This document shows positions 9,089 to 18,604 of a stretch of 64,000 bases of DNA, one piece after another. Position 1 is the stretch's first letter. Each line of letters starts with the position of its first letter. The DNA is taken from positions 1 through 64,000 of the forward strand of contig NZ_JAFBGA010000002.1 in NCBI RefSeq assembly GCF_016909575.1, written 5' to 3'. Under the pieces are notes generated by a model. It ran no database searches. It had not been told where the DNA came from and was given only the letters and a program-made list of their open reading frames with translations. The position numbers and the translations under genes were made by a program. This stretch comes from Streptomyces sp. HB132. GTDB lineage: Bacteria > Actinomycetota > Actinomycetes > Streptomycetales > Streptomycetaceae.

Positions 9089-10351
9089 TCACACCGCCGG
9101 AAGCGCCAGCAGGCGACCGCCGTGGAGGGCGGCCAGCCGCTTGCCGCCGGAGACCATATACCACGGGTCGATCGCCCCCGAGCCGTCGTTGAAGGTCCAG
9201 CGCAGCTTCCCGTCACGCGCGTCGTAGGCCTGGACGCCGCCGTCCTGGTCGAACTCCGTCGCCCCGTAGAGGGTGTCCCCCACCTTGGCGAACTGGAGCG
9301 GGACCGAGACCTCCAGCAGGTCGGCGTTGTGCCACCGCCGCTTGCCGGTGGCGGGATCGACGGCCCACAGGGCGTGGGCACTGTCCGAGGCGTAGAGCAC
9401 CCCTTCGAGGACGGTCGGCCCGTTGAACGTGTCGAACTCCTCGGTCTCCAGCGCCCAGCGCTCGGCACCGTCGTCCAGGGCGTACGAGCGCAGGTGCCTG
9501 CCGTCGGCGACGAAGACCGCCCCGTCGTGGACGGTGATCCTCTCGAAGTTGGACCTGCTGATCTTCTTCGACCACAGCTGCCGTCCGGTCGCGGTGTCGC
9601 GGACGGTCAGGTTCTCGCGGTGGTCGGTGTAGGCGAGACGCTCGCCGAGCAGCGCGGAGGTGAGGCCGGACTCCTCGGTCCCGGTGTCGCGCTTCTCGCT
9701 CCAGACGGCCTTGCCGGTACGGATGTCGATGGCGGCGATCACGTTGGTCCGGGAGCTGAGGTCCTTCTCCAGGATGCCCGCGATCACGTACACGCGTTCG
9801 GTGTCGGCGCCGATGGGCCGCGGCTGGGCGTACCGCCCGTCCAGGCGGCTGCGCCAGGTCTCCTTGCCGGTGGCCGGGTCGAGCCCCACGAGATCGCCGT
9901 CGTACTCGCCGCTGGCCAGATAGAGCGTGTCCCCGCCCATGATCAGCCGCGCGCCCGGCTGGGCGGCGCCCGGCAGCGACCACAGCTTCTTGCCGGTGGC
10001 GAGGTCCCGTGCCGTCAGGGGGTCGTCGGCGACCAGCACCACGTTCCCCACGACGGCCAGCACCTCGTCGCTGCCGAGGGAGCCCACCCCGGTCGACTCC
10101 TGCCACAGGGCGCGCGGCGCGGTCCCGGCGGGCGGTGTGGTGAACGCGTCACCGCCGCCCTTGCCGCTCCCGCCGGGCTTCGGGTTTCCGGCACCGCCGG
10201 AGGCGTCGGCCTCCTCGGGCCCGCACGCCGTCGTCACCGCCCCGGTCAGGACGAGGCCCAGTCCCACGCCGGCCATCCGCAGCAGCCTCCGGCGGGGCAG
10301 GGCGCCGTCCGCCCCGCGTCCGTCAGGCCCGCGTACATCTCGAGTGGCCAT
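9089..10351 (-). CDS. PQQ-repeat beta-propeller lipoprotein, probable Tat export
   Basis: The 420-residue product starts with a twin-arginine-like n-region (PRRRLLRMAG), a hydrophobic stretch and a lipobox ending TTAC, so it is probably a Tat-exported lipoprotein. The rest is a PQQ-type propeller with repeated blade motifs (ATGKKLWSL, ATGKETWRS, RTGKAVWSE, ATGKRRWHN, DGKLRWTF). No catalytic residues of quinoprotein dehydrogenases are evident, so a binding or assembly role is likelier. The domain resembles the outer part of the kinase two genes away, which suggests a common ligand (inference). Confidence 0.85.
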   Translation of the reverse strand: MATRDVRGPDGRGADGALPRRRLLRMAGVGLGLVLTGAVTTACGPEEADASGGAGNPKPGGSGKGGGDAFTTPPAGTAPRALWQESTGVGSLGSDEVLAVVGNVVLVADDPLTARDLATGKKLWSLPGAAQPGARLIMGGDTLYLASGEYDGDLVGLDPATGKETWRSRLDGRYAQPRPIGADTERVYVIAGILEKDLSSRTNVIAAIDIRTGKAVWSEKRDTGTEESGLTSALLGERLAYTDHRENLTVRDTATGRQLWSKKISRSNFERITVHDGAVFVADGRHLRSYALDDGAERWALETEEFDTFNGPTVLEGVLYASDSAHALWAVDPATGKRRWHNADLLEVSVPLQFAKVGDTLYGATEFDQDGGVQAYDARDGKLRWTFNDGSGAIDPWYMVSGGKRLAALHGGRLLALPAV

Positions 10352-10504
10352 GGCCGTCTCCCCCGCTTGTCGTTCACCACGTACGTCCGGCTCGCTTGAT
10401 CCCGCACAGCCAACCATCGAAATTCGGCCACGCCGGCGGCTGATACGGATTCGCGACATCGTTGTGAAGCCACCGGCACAGCGGTCACACAGGCAGGACC
10501 TGGA

Positions 10505-11128
10505 TCACCGGTCGCCCAGATAGCGCTGGAGCGTGGGGGCGACCATCTCGATGATCTTCTCCGGGTCCGCCGATGCCAGGGGTTCCGCCCGGATCACGTA
10601 CCGGAGGATCGCGATACCGATCATGTGCGAGGCCGCGAGTTCCGCACGGAAGGTCGGGTCCGGCACGTCGAGGTCCGCCGCGATCCGCTCCAGCAGCCTG
10701 CGCAGCACGAAGCCGCGCAGCACCTTCGCCGCCGCCTCGTGCGTGAGTGCGGAGCGGAGGATCGCCAGCAGCGGCGCGCGGGACGCCGGGTCCTCCCACA
10801 CGCCGATGAAATACCTGGCCAGCCGTTCCCCGACGTCCTCCGAGGAACGGCCCAGGACGGCGGGGACGACGAGCGCGGGTTCGAAGGAGAGCTCGATGGC
10901 CGCGGCGAAGACCTCGTCCTTCGTGCCGAAGTAGTGGTGGACCAGGGCGGCGTCGACGTCCGCCGCCCTGGCGATGCCACGGACCGACGTCTTGTCGTAG
11001 CCGCGCTCGGCGAATTCCGTGCGGGCCGCCTCCAGGATCCGGGTCCGCGCGTCGGGGCCGTCCGTGCGCGTCGTACGGGAGGGGCGGCCCCTGCGCCGTG
11101 GGGCCGGGCCGTCGGCGCCGGCGGTCAC
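10505..11128 (-). CDS. TetR family transcriptional regulator
   Basis: The 207-residue protein has an N-terminal TetR helix-turn-helix: [44 protein letters not shown] is the usual arrangement. A basic Arg-rich tail precedes it. The GTG start overlaps the stop of the TIM-barrel gene (GTGA, 11125-11128), so the two are co-translated and the regulator may respond to the metabolite handled by that enzyme. No operator is obvious. Confidence 0.88.
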   Translation of the reverse strand: MTAGADGPAPRRRGRPSRTTRTDGPDARTRILEAARTEFAERGYDKTSVRGIARAADVDAALVHHYFGTKDEVFAAAIELSFEPALVVPAVLGRSSEDVGERLARYFIGVWEDPASRAPLLAILRSALTHEAAAKVLRGFVLRRLLERIAADLDVPDPTFRAELAASHMIGIAILRYVIRAEPLASADPEKIIEMVAPTLQRYLGDR

Positions 11129-11949
11129 GGCCGGGGCGCCTGCGCCGACGACGCCAGGTGGAGTCGGGTGAAGGCGAGCGCCTCCGCGAGATCGGCCTCG
11201 CGTTCGGCCGACGACATGGCACGGCGGGTGTTGACCTCGATGACCACATGGCCGTCGAAGCCGGTGCGCGCCAGCCGCTCCAGCAGTTCCGCGCACGGCT
11301 GGTCGCCCCGGCCGGGCACCAGGTGCTCGTCCTTGTTGGAGCCCTTGCCGTCGGCGAGGTGGACGTGGGCGAGCCGGTCGCCCATCCGGTCCACCATGGC
11401 CAGGCTGTCGGTTCGCGCGGTCGCGGTGTGCGAGAGGTCCACGGTGAAGTGCCGGTAGTCGTCGTTGCTGACGTCCCAGGCGGGGGCGTACGCGAGCATC
11501 TCGCGGTCCCGGTAGCGCCAGGGGTACATGTTCTCGACGGCGAAGCGCACATCGGTCTCGTCCGCCATGCGCCAGATGCCGGAGACGAAGTCGCGGGCGT
11601 AGTTGCGCTGCCACCGGAACGGCGGGTGGACGACCACCGCCGACGCGCCCAGCTTCTCCGCCGCGGCCCTGGCACGCTGGAGCTTCACCCACGGATCGGT
11701 GGACCAGACCCGCTGGGTGATCAGCAGACAGGGCGCGTGGATGGCCAGGATCGGCACCTGGTGGTAGTCCGACAGCCGCTTCAGCGCCTCGATGTCCTGA
11801 CTTACGGGGTCGGTCCAGACCATGACCTCGACACCGTCGTAGCCCAGGCGCGCGGCGATCTCGAAGGCCGTCGCCGTCGACTCCGGATAGACGGAGGCCG
11901 TCGACAGGGCGACCTTCGCATCCGGGATGCGCACCACTGGTTCTGCCAC
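11125..11949 (-). CDS. TIM-barrel sugar phosphate isomerase/epimerase family protein
   Basis: This 274-residue protein belongs to the xylose isomerase-like TIM-barrel (AP endonuclease 2) fold. Metal-binding motifs are visible: [17 protein letters not shown] (Glu), FTVDLSHTA (Asp/His), VHLADGKG and VIEVNTR (Glu). Its reaction cannot be told. The start is GTG at 11949, with TACGCT exactly 6 nt upstream, so the mRNA may be leaderless. It forms an operon with the TetR gene. Confidence 0.82.
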   Translation of the reverse strand: MAEPVVRIPDAKVALSTASVYPESTATAFEIAARLGYDGVEVMVWTDPVSQDIEALKRLSDYHQVPILAIHAPCLLITQRVWSTDPWVKLQRARAAAEKLGASAVVVHPPFRWQRNYARDFVSGIWRMADETDVRFAVENMYPWRYRDREMLAYAPAWDVSNDDYRHFTVDLSHTATARTDSLAMVDRMGDRLAHVHLADGKGSNKDEHLVPGRGDQPCAELLERLARTGFDGHVVIEVNTRRAMSSAEREADLAEALAFTRLHLASSAQAPRP

Positions 11950-12031
11950 GTGGACAGCGTACGGGCAGCGGAACGCGACGCCGAAGGAACCCGGCGACAA
12001 GTGAGAAGGACCATGAGGCGGGCGGCCGCGC

Positions 12032-12979
12032 TCAGGCCAGGGCGGCCTGCTCCGACGGCAGGTGGTCGAGGCGCCGCAGGATGACTCCCTCGCGCAGCGC
12101 CCAGGGGCAGATCTCCAGTTCCTCGACCCCGAACAGGTCCATCGCGCCCTCGGCGACGAGCGCGCCGGCCAGGAGCTGCGCGGCGCGCCCCTCCGTGACC
12201 CCGGGCAGGTTCCCCCGCTGTGCGACGGTCATCGCCGACAGCTTCGGCACCCACTCCTCCAGGGCCTTGCGGGTGAGGACGCGCTGCACGTACAGCCCCT
12301 CGGCGGAGCGGGCGGCGCCCGTGATCCTGGCGAGCTGGCGGAAGGTCTTGGAGGTCCCGACGACGTGGTCGGGCGGCCCCAGCCGGGTGAAGTCGCCGAC
12401 CGTACGGGCGATCCCGGCGCGGACGTGGCGGCGCAGCGCGCGCACGTCCGTCGCGTCCGGCGGATCGCCCGGCAGCCAGGCCGCGGTGAGGCGGCCGGCG
12501 CCGAACGGCAGCGACACGGCGGCGTCCGGCTCCTCGTCCATCCCGTAGCCGACCTCCAGCGAACCGCCGCCGATGTCCAGGACCAGCAGCTTCCCCGCGG
12601 ACCAGCCGAACCAGCGGCGGGCGGCCAGGAAGGTCAGCCGGGCCTCCTCCTCACCGCTGAGGACGGCGAGGGCGACACCGGTCTCGTCCCGCACGCGCGC
12701 CAGCACCTGGTCCGCGTTGCCCGCGTCACGCACGGCGGAGGTGGCGAAGGCCAGCACGTCCTCGCAGCCCTTGTCCTCGGCCGCCCGGAGGGCGTCGGCA
12801 ACCGTCGTCACCAGTCGGTCCACGCCCTCCGGGCCGATCGCGCCCTCCGGGTCGAGGAGTTCGGCGAGCCGCAATTCCGCCTTGTGCGAGTGGGCGGGCA
12901 GCGGGCGGGCGCCGGGGTGCGCGTCGACCACCAGCAGATGCACCGTGTTCGACCCCACGTCGAGGACTCCGAGTCTCAT
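12032..12979 (-). CDS. Ppx/GppA family phosphatase
   Basis: The 315-residue protein has the ASKHA phosphate-1 loop ([14 protein letters not shown]), the [11 protein letters not shown] segment, [12 protein letters not shown] and the phosphate-2 loop [13 protein letters not shown]. Family members hydrolyse polyphosphate or pppGpp. At about 315 residues it is the short actinobacterial form without the C-terminal HD domain. The ATG at 12979 has TAGCGT 6 nt upstream and no Shine-Dalgarno sequence, so it looks leaderless. It diverges from the Cys-rich gene over just 32 bp. Confidence 0.9.
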   Translation of the reverse strand: MRLGVLDVGSNTVHLLVVDAHPGARPLPAHSHKAELRLAELLDPEGAIGPEGVDRLVTTVADALRAAEDKGCEDVLAFATSAVRDAGNADQVLARVRDETGVALAVLSGEEEARLTFLAARRWFGWSAGKLLVLDIGGGSLEVGYGMDEEPDAAVSLPFGAGRLTAAWLPGDPPDATDVRALRRHVRAGIARTVGDFTRLGPPDHVVGTSKTFRQLARITGAARSAEGLYVQRVLTRKALEEWVPKLSAMTVAQRGNLPGVTEGRAAQLLAGALVAEGAMDLFGVEELEICPWALREGVILRRLDHLPSEQAALA

Positions 12980-13011
12980 GGGGGAACGCTACTGCGGCTT
13001 ACTCTGGGCAC
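12980..13011. promoter_or_regulatory. Back-to-back leaderless promoters
   Basis: Within 32 bp, TAGCGT (minus strand, 12986-12991) is followed after 6 nt by the ATG at 12979, and TACTCT (plus strand, 13000-13005) is followed after 6 nt by the GTG at 13012. Each -35 must lie around the other gene's start, so the two promoters probably compete for polymerase. Confidence 0.55.
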
Positions 13012-13854
13012 GTGCCAAAGACGAAAAAGGCGAAGCCGGACAAAGCCACGAAGAAGCTGCGTAACTCGAAGCAGGAGACGCAGCAGCCGGAAGCTACGGG
13101 GCCCCACGGGCCCGACGAGAAGGGGCTCGACTTCGCTCGGGCCTGGGTCGAGTTCCCCGATCCCACCGACGACGAGCAGGTGTTCCGCTGCGACCTGACC
13201 TGGCTGACGTCCCGCTGGACCTGCATCTTCGGAAGCGGCTGCCAGGGCATCCAGGCCGGCCGCGCGGACGACGGCTGCTGCACGCTGGGTGCGCACTTCT
13301 CGGACAAGGACGACGAGAAGCGGGTGGCCGGGCACGTGGCACGGCTCACACCGGAGCTGTGGCAGTTCCACGACGTCGGCACGAAGACCGGCTGGGTCGG
13401 CGTCGACGAGGACGGCGAGCGCCAGACGCGGCGCTGGGAGGGCTCCTGCATCTTCCAGAACCGTCCGGGGTTCGCGGGCGGCATGGGCTGTTCCCTGCAC
13501 ATCCTGGCCCTCAAGGAGGGCAAGGAGCCGCTGGAGACCAAGCCGGACGTGTGCTGGCAGCTGCCGGTGCGCCGCACGTACGACTGGATCGAACGGCCCG
13601 ACGACACGCGCGTGCTCCAGATCTCGATCGGGGAGTACGACCGCCGGGGCTGGGGCCCGGGCGGCCACGATCTGCACTGGTGGTGCACGTCGGCGACGTC
13701 CGCGCACGGGGCCGGCGACCCGGTCTACGTGTCCTACCGCCCCGAACTCACCGAACTGATGGGCAAGGAGGCCTACGACCGGCTGGCCGAGCTGTGCGAG
13801 CAGCGGCTGGCGTCGCTGCTGCCCATGGCCCCGCACCCGGCCGACCCGGCCTGA
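13012..13854 (+). CDS. Conserved Cys-rich protein, unknown function
   Basis: The 280-residue protein starts with a Lys-rich basic tail (about 30 residues) and then has ten cysteines in groups such as [33 protein letters not shown] and WWCTSA. This spacing suggests a metal- or Fe-S-binding core, like YkgJ-type zinc/iron-chelating families, but I cannot name the family. The GTG start is 6 nt after TACTCT. It is divergent from the Ppx/GppA gene. Confidence 0.75.
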   Translation: MPKTKKAKPDKATKKLRNSKQETQQPEATGPHGPDEKGLDFARAWVEFPDPTDDEQVFRCDLTWLTSRWTCIFGSGCQGIQAGRADDGCCTLGAHFSDKDDEKRVAGHVARLTPELWQFHDVGTKTGWVGVDEDGERQTRRWEGSCIFQNRPGFAGGMGCSLHILALKEGKEPLETKPDVCWQLPVRRTYDWIERPDDTRVLQISIGEYDRRGWGPGGHDLHWWCTSATSAHGAGDPVYVSYRPELTELMGKEAYDRLAELCEQRLASLLPMAPHPADPA

Positions 13855-13940
13855 GGCGGCGGGGCGTACGAGGCGGGGGCGGGTGCTCGGTGGGTCTCGG
13901 AGCCTGCTCCCACTCCCCCTCAGTTCCGGTCCGTTCGGCG

Positions 13941-15716
13941 TCAGCCTGCCGGCCCGGAGGGCTCGCCGGGGTCCGTGGAGGGTCCGGACGACGGGCCGGG
14001 TGCGGAGGATCCGTCCGTCGGTGACGGCGTGGGGCCCGGTGTGTCCGTGGGGGGATCCGTCGGCGTGGGCGTCGGGTCCGTCGGGGTCCCGGACGGGTCC
14101 GTGGGGTCCGGGGTGGGATCCGACGAGGGTGGCGGGGAGGACGGCGTGGCGCTCGGGGGCCCCGACGGGTCCGGTGTCGGCTGCGGGCTCCCGGGGCCGG
14201 GAGGCGTGGAGCCGTAGCCGGTGATCGCGACCGCGGAACCCGAGGGGGCGAGCAGGACACGGGCACTCCACGGGCCCCTCGGCTGGGCCCCGCGGTCCAC
14301 GAACACGTAGAAGGTGACGCTCCGGCCGGGGGCGACCGTGCCGGCCGTACGGCTCAGGCGCAGCCACGGGGCGTCCGCCCGGGCGGACCAGGTGACGGCT
14401 TCGTCGCCGCCCGCGGTCAGGGTGATCGCCGTACGGCCGCCGGACGAGCGGGCCGAGACCGCGAGGGAAGCCGCTCCGTCGGGGCCGGCACCGAGGCTGA
14501 CGACCTCGGCGGAGACGTCCGGGCTCCGGGCTCCGTCGGTGAAACCGTCGCTCCCGTCGGGGCTGGCGTTGCCCGCGTTCTCGTAGTGGTCGTACGGATC
14601 ACCGTCGTCGGGCTCCCCGTCCACGTCCGTCGCGGTGATCGAGGTGTCGCGTCCCTCGCCGGTCAGCGGCGCGCCCCGGTAGGCGGCCCACAGGGCGATC
14701 ACCGGGGCGGCGACGACCGTCGCCACGACCGTCGTCGTCACGACCCGGGCGCGCAGCCGGTCCCGGCGCGCGGCGTGGTCCTTGGGGTCCATCGGGAAGC
14801 CGGTCCGGCCGAAGCGCGGGGCGCCGGCCCGGGACCGCCGGGCGTGTGTCAGGGCGACCTGCACCGAGGGCCGCGGCGCCTCGACGACGGGGAGAGCGGC
14901 GGCCGGGGTGACGGTCGCGCCCGGCCAGGGCCCGGCCGCGCCGGCCCGCTCGGCGGCGCGGCGGCAGCGCGGGCAGTCGTCGACGTGCCGGACGAGCTCC
15001 CGGCGCAGGGTGGAGGAGAGCAGCATCTGACGTGCGCCTCCGAGCCGCGCGACGACGGGGCAGTCCCCCGTCCCGACGACGGCGAGGGCGGCACGGGTGC
15101 GCTCCACCTCGCAGGCCGCACCGGCCAGGAGCTCCCGGGTGCTCCCCGGGTCGAGGCCGAGGACGGCGCCGACGGCGCGCGGGGTGAGCCCGTGGCGCAC
15201 GGCGAGCTCGAGCGCCTCGCGCTGCTCGGGTGTGGTGCCCGCGGCCTCGGGCCAGGCCAGTTGTGCGAGCTCGCGGCGGCGCGCCTCGGCCACCGGTGAC
15301 TCCGTGGGACGGCCGGGCTCGACGGCCTCCTCCGGAGCACCGTGCGCTCCCCGGGCCCCCGCCGCGCGCGCGCTTTCACGTCGGGCGGTCGGACGCCGGT
15401 GCGCCTGACGGCCACGCCGCTGCTCGGTGAGCGCCCGCAGGCACGCCCATCTGGCCAGGGCGTACAGCCAGGATTTACGTTCCTCCTCGGCCGCGGGGCA
15501 CCGGCCGTCCTGCCGCTCGGCGATCGCGAGGACCGAGCCCAGGGCCTCGGTGGCCGCCTCGTGGTCGCAGAGCACGGAGAGGCAGTAGGTGAACAGGCCG
15601 TCGAGGTGCGGCTCGTAACGTGCGGGCGATCGCTGCGCCGACGGGCGGGCCTCGCGACGGTGCGCCCGGTGTGCGCCGGTGGTGTGGGTGTGGGTCTCCA
15701 GCCTGCTGCTCGTCAC
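13941..15716 (-). CDS. Sigma-like / zinc-finger / BACON-domain membrane protein
   Basis: The 591-residue protein combines parts that are usually separate. Residues 20-200 resemble an ECF sigma factor (HLDGLFTYCLSVLCDHEAATEA, a Trp-rich WLYALARWACL region and an HTH-like AVRHGLTPRAVGAVLGLD). A zinc-finger motif follows (LVRHVDDCPRC). One membrane segment lies at about 322-342. The outer part has a BACON domain (WLRLSRTAGTVAPGRSVTFYV) and a long Pro/Ser/Thr-Asp tail. The GTG at 15716 follows TACGGT by 6 nt. An ATG at 15767 has AAGGA 4 nt upstream, but the 17 added codons are poor in G/C at position three. Confidence 0.78.
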   Translation of the reverse strand: MTSSRLETHTHTTGAHRAHRREARPSAQRSPARYEPHLDGLFTYCLSVLCDHEAATEALGSVLAIAERQDGRCPAAEEERKSWLYALARWACLRALTEQRRGRQAHRRPTARRESARAAGARGAHGAPEEAVEPGRPTESPVAEARRRELAQLAWPEAAGTTPEQREALELAVRHGLTPRAVGAVLGLDPGSTRELLAGAACEVERTRAALAVVGTGDCPVVARLGGARQMLLSSTLRRELVRHVDDCPRCRRAAERAGAAGPWPGATVTPAAALPVVEAPRPSVQVALTHARRSRAGAPRFGRTGFPMDPKDHAARRDRLRARVVTTTVVATVVAAPVIALWAAYRGAPLTGEGRDTSITATDVDGEPDDGDPYDHYENAGNASPDGSDGFTDGARSPDVSAEVVSLGAGPDGAASLAVSARSSGGRTAITLTAGGDEAVTWSARADAPWLRLSRTAGTVAPGRSVTFYVFVDRGAQPRGPWSARVLLAPSGSAVAITGYGSTPPGPGSPQPTPDPSGPPSATPSSPPPSSDPTPDPTDPSGTPTDPTPTPTDPPTDTPGPTPSPTDGSSAPGPSSGPSTDPGEPSGPAG

Positions 15717-15901
15717 CTGGCGACCGTAGGCAGTTGTGGGCGGAACCCCGACAGCACAGTGCGACATTTAATCCTTACGGGTGACAGGCTCACTCGAAAG
15801 GGGACAGGAATCCCGTATTCCCCAGGAATTACCGCATCGGGCACATGTTCGGCCCCCGTGCCCGCGACCGGGCTGTCAGACCTCACCTATACGGTGACGC
15901 C

Positions 15902-17314
15902 ATGGCTGCCCGTACGAAATCCACGAAGGACAGGCCGTCCTACCGCTGCACCGAATGCGGCTGGACGACCGCCAAATGGCTGGGCCGCTGCCCGGAGTGC
16001 CAGGCATGGGGGACGGTCGAGGAGTTCGGCGGCGCCCCCGCGATCCGTACGACGGCCGCCGGCCGGGTCTCCACCGCCGCCCTGCCGATCGGCCAGGTCG
16101 ACAGCCGGCAGGCGACCGCGCGCTCCACCGGGGTCGGCGAGCTGGACCGGGTGCTCGGCGGAGGGCTCGTGCCGGGGGCGGTCGTGCTGTTCGCGGGCGA
16201 GCCGGGCGTGGGCAAGTCGACGCTGCTGCTGGACGTGGCCGCCAAGGCCGCGAGCGACGACCACCGCACCCTCTACGTCACGGCCGAGGAGTCCGCCAGC
16301 CAGGTGCGGATGCGGGCCGACCGGATCCGGGCGATCAACGACCACCTGTACCTGGCCGCCGAGACCGACCTCTCCGCCGTCCTGGGGCATCTGGACGCGG
16401 TCAAGCCGTCCCTCCTCGTCCTCGACTCGGTGCAGACGGTCGCCTCCCCGGAGATCGACGGCGCACCCGGCGGCATGGCACAGGTCCGCGAGGTCGCGGG
16501 GGCGCTCATCAGGGCCTCCAAGGAGCGCGGCATGTCGACGCTCCTGGTGGGCCATGTGACCAAGGACGGCGCCATCGCGGGACCGCGGCTCCTGGAGCAC
16601 CTGGTCGACGTGGTGCTGTCCTTCGAGGGCGACCGGCACGCGCGCCTCCGCCTCGTACGAGGCGTCAAGAACAGGTACGGCGCCACGGACGAGGTCGGCT
16701 GCTTCGAGCTGCACGACGAGGGCATCACCGGCCTCGCCGATCCCTCCGGCCTCTTCCTCACCCGCCGTGACGAGCCCGTCCCCGGCACCTGCCTGACGGT
16801 CACCCTGGAAGGCAAGCGCCCCCTCGTCGCCGAGGTCCAGGCCCTGACGGTCGACTCACAGATCCCCTCGCCCAGGCGCACGACCTCGGGCCTGGAGACC
16901 TCCCGGGTCTCGATGATGCTGGCCGTCCTGGAACAGCGGGGCCGGATCAGCGCGCTCGGCAAGCGGGACATCTACAGCGCGACGGTGGGCGGCGTGAAGC
17001 TCACCGAACCGGCCGCGGACCTCGCGATCGCCCTCGCGCTGGCCAGTGCGGCCAGTGACACACCGCTGCCGAAGAACCTGGTCGCGATCGGTGAGGTGGG
17101 CCTCGCCGGAGAGGTCAGAAGGGTGACGGGGGTCCAGCGCAGGCTGGCGGAGGCGTACCGTCTCGGGTTCAAGCACGCCCTGGTCCCGAGGGACCCGGGG
17201 CAGGTCCCGGCAGGCATGAAGGTCACGGAGGTGGCCGACATGGGTGATGCCCTGAGAGTCCTCCCCCGCCGGTCTCGGCCGGACGGACCACAGGACGACG
17301 GCGCGCGCCGGTAG
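15902..17314 (+). CDS. radA: DNA repair protein RadA
   Basis: RadA is a RecA-like ATPase that promotes branch migration during recombinational repair. The 470-residue protein has the N-terminal zinc finger ([18 protein letters not shown]), Walker [10 protein letters not shown], the RadA-specific [11 protein letters not shown] motif and a C-terminal Lon-like domain ([16 protein letters not shown]). The ATG at 15902 has TACGGT exactly 6 nt upstream (15890-15895) and no Shine-Dalgarno sequence, suggesting a leaderless transcript. disA lies 80 bp downstream, the usual actinobacterial and firmicute arrangement; in Bacillus, RadA restrains DisA activity. Confidence 0.95.
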   Translation: MAARTKSTKDRPSYRCTECGWTTAKWLGRCPECQAWGTVEEFGGAPAIRTTAAGRVSTAALPIGQVDSRQATARSTGVGELDRVLGGGLVPGAVVLFAGEPGVGKSTLLLDVAAKAASDDHRTLYVTAEESASQVRMRADRIRAINDHLYLAAETDLSAVLGHLDAVKPSLLVLDSVQTVASPEIDGAPGGMAQVREVAGALIRASKERGMSTLLVGHVTKDGAIAGPRLLEHLVDVVLSFEGDRHARLRLVRGVKNRYGATDEVGCFELHDEGITGLADPSGLFLTRRDEPVPGTCLTVTLEGKRPLVAEVQALTVDSQIPSPRRTTSGLETSRVSMMLAVLEQRGRISALGKRDIYSATVGGVKLTEPAADLAIALALASAASDTPLPKNLVAIGEVGLAGEVRRVTGVQRRLAEAYRLGFKHALVPRDPGQVPAGMKVTEVADMGDALRVLPRRSRPDGPQDDGARR

Positions 17315-17394
17315 ACTTTGCCCTGGTCTCGCCCGCCCGTACGAACGGTACGAGGGACGCGAGGGCACCGCCGACCTGTGACCGGAGGAGTGCA

Positions 17395-18519
17395 GTGGCA
17401 GCCAACGACCGGGCAGCATCGCCCGGAAAGTCCGGCCAAGGCACGGGCAACGAGGCGCTGATGCGTGCCTCGTTGAGCGCGGTCGCGCCCGGAACGGCCC
17501 TCCGTGACGGCCTGGAGCGCATTCTCCGCGGCAACACCGGCGGACTGATCGTCCTCGGCATGGACAAGACCGTCGAATCCATGTGTACCGGCGGATTCGT
17601 GCTCGACGTCGAGTTCGCCGCGACGCGCCTGCGCGAACTGTGCAAGCTCGACGGCGCGATGATCCTCGACAAGGAGATGACCAAGATCCTTCGGGCCGGC
17701 GTCCAGTTGGTCCCGGACGCCTCCATCCCCACCGAGGAGACGGGAACCCGTCACCGCACGGCGGACCGGGTCTCCAAGGCGTGCGGCTTCCCGGTGGTGT
17801 CGGTCTCCCAGTCGATGCGCCTGATCGCGGTGTACGTGGACGGCGAGCGCCGGGTCCTGGAGGAGTCCTCCGCGATCCTGTCACGCGCCAATCAGGCGCT
17901 GGCCACCCTGGAGCGCTACAAGCTCAGGCTGGACGAGGTCGCAGGGACCCTCTCCGCGCTGGAGATCGAGGACCTGGTGACGGTCCGGGACGTGACGGCC
18001 GTCTCGCAGCGGCTGGAGATGGTGCGCCGGATCGCGACCGAGATCGCCGAGTACGTGGTGGAGCTGGGCACCGACGGACGACTCCTGGCGCTCCAGCTGG
18101 ACGAGCTGATCGCCGGTGTGGAGCCCGAGCGGGAGCTGGTCGTCCGCGACTACGTGCCCGAGCCGACCGCGAAGCGGTCCCGTACGGTCGCGGAGGCGCT
18201 GGCCGAGCTCGACACGCTCACCCACACCGAACTGCTCGAACTTCCCGTCGTGGCACGGGCACTGGGTTACAGCGGTTCGCCGGAGACGCTGGACTCGGCG
18301 GTTTCCCCGAGGGGTTACCGGCTGCTCGCGAAGGTACCGCGACTGCCCGGGACGATCATCGAGCGGCTGGTGGAGCACTTCGGCGGCCTGCAGAAGCTGC
18401 TCGCCGCGAGCGTCGACGACCTCCAGGCCGTGGACGGGGTCGGGGAGGCACGGGCCCGGAGCGTGCGGGAGGGACTCTCGCGGCTGGCGGAGTCGTCGAT
18501 CCTGGAGAGGTACGTCTGA
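17395..18519 (+). CDS. disA: DNA integrity scanning protein DisA, diadenylate cyclase
   Basis: DisA makes c-di-AMP from two ATP and scans DNA for branched structures. The 374-residue protein has the N-terminal DAC domain with LDGAMILD (DGA motif) and GTRHRTADR (RHR motif), a helical linker and a C-terminal HhH domain ([18 protein letters not shown]). The start is GTG at 17395 after GGAGGAG. Downstream of radA and co-directional, it may be co-transcribed. c-di-AMP controls osmotic balance and development in Streptomyces. Confidence 0.95.
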   Translation: MAANDRAASPGKSGQGTGNEALMRASLSAVAPGTALRDGLERILRGNTGGLIVLGMDKTVESMCTGGFVLDVEFAATRLRELCKLDGAMILDKEMTKILRAGVQLVPDASIPTEETGTRHRTADRVSKACGFPVVSVSQSMRLIAVYVDGERRVLEESSAILSRANQALATLERYKLRLDEVAGTLSALEIEDLVTVRDVTAVSQRLEMVRRIATEIAEYVVELGTDGRLLALQLDELIAGVEPERELVVRDYVPEPTAKRSRTVAEALAELDTLTHTELLELPVVARALGYSGSPETLDSAVSPRGYRLLAKVPRLPGTIIERLVEHFGGLQKLLAASVDDLQAVDGVGEARARSVREGLSRLAESSILERYV

Positions 18520-18550
18520 GGGCTGCCCTCTGACGGGCCACCGCCGGTCG

Positions 18551-18568
18551 CGCCGCCTCCGGGCGGCG
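18551..18568. terminator. Hairpin between convergent disA and the lipoprotein-like gene
   Basis: CGCCGCC (18551-18557), the tetraloop TCCG and GGCGGCG (18562-18568) form a perfect 7-bp stem between two converging genes. It has no U tract, as is common in high-GC actinobacteria. Confidence 0.5.
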
Positions 18569-18604
18569 GATGCGGGCCCGCCGCAGGGCGGTGCCCCGCA
18601 GCCG

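Noticed and set aside
7349..10399. A 1016-codon open frame on the plus strand
   Set aside because: It is antisense to ilvD and the PQQ lipoprotein gene, both clear; such shadow frames are normal at this GC content, and it has no recognisable domain.
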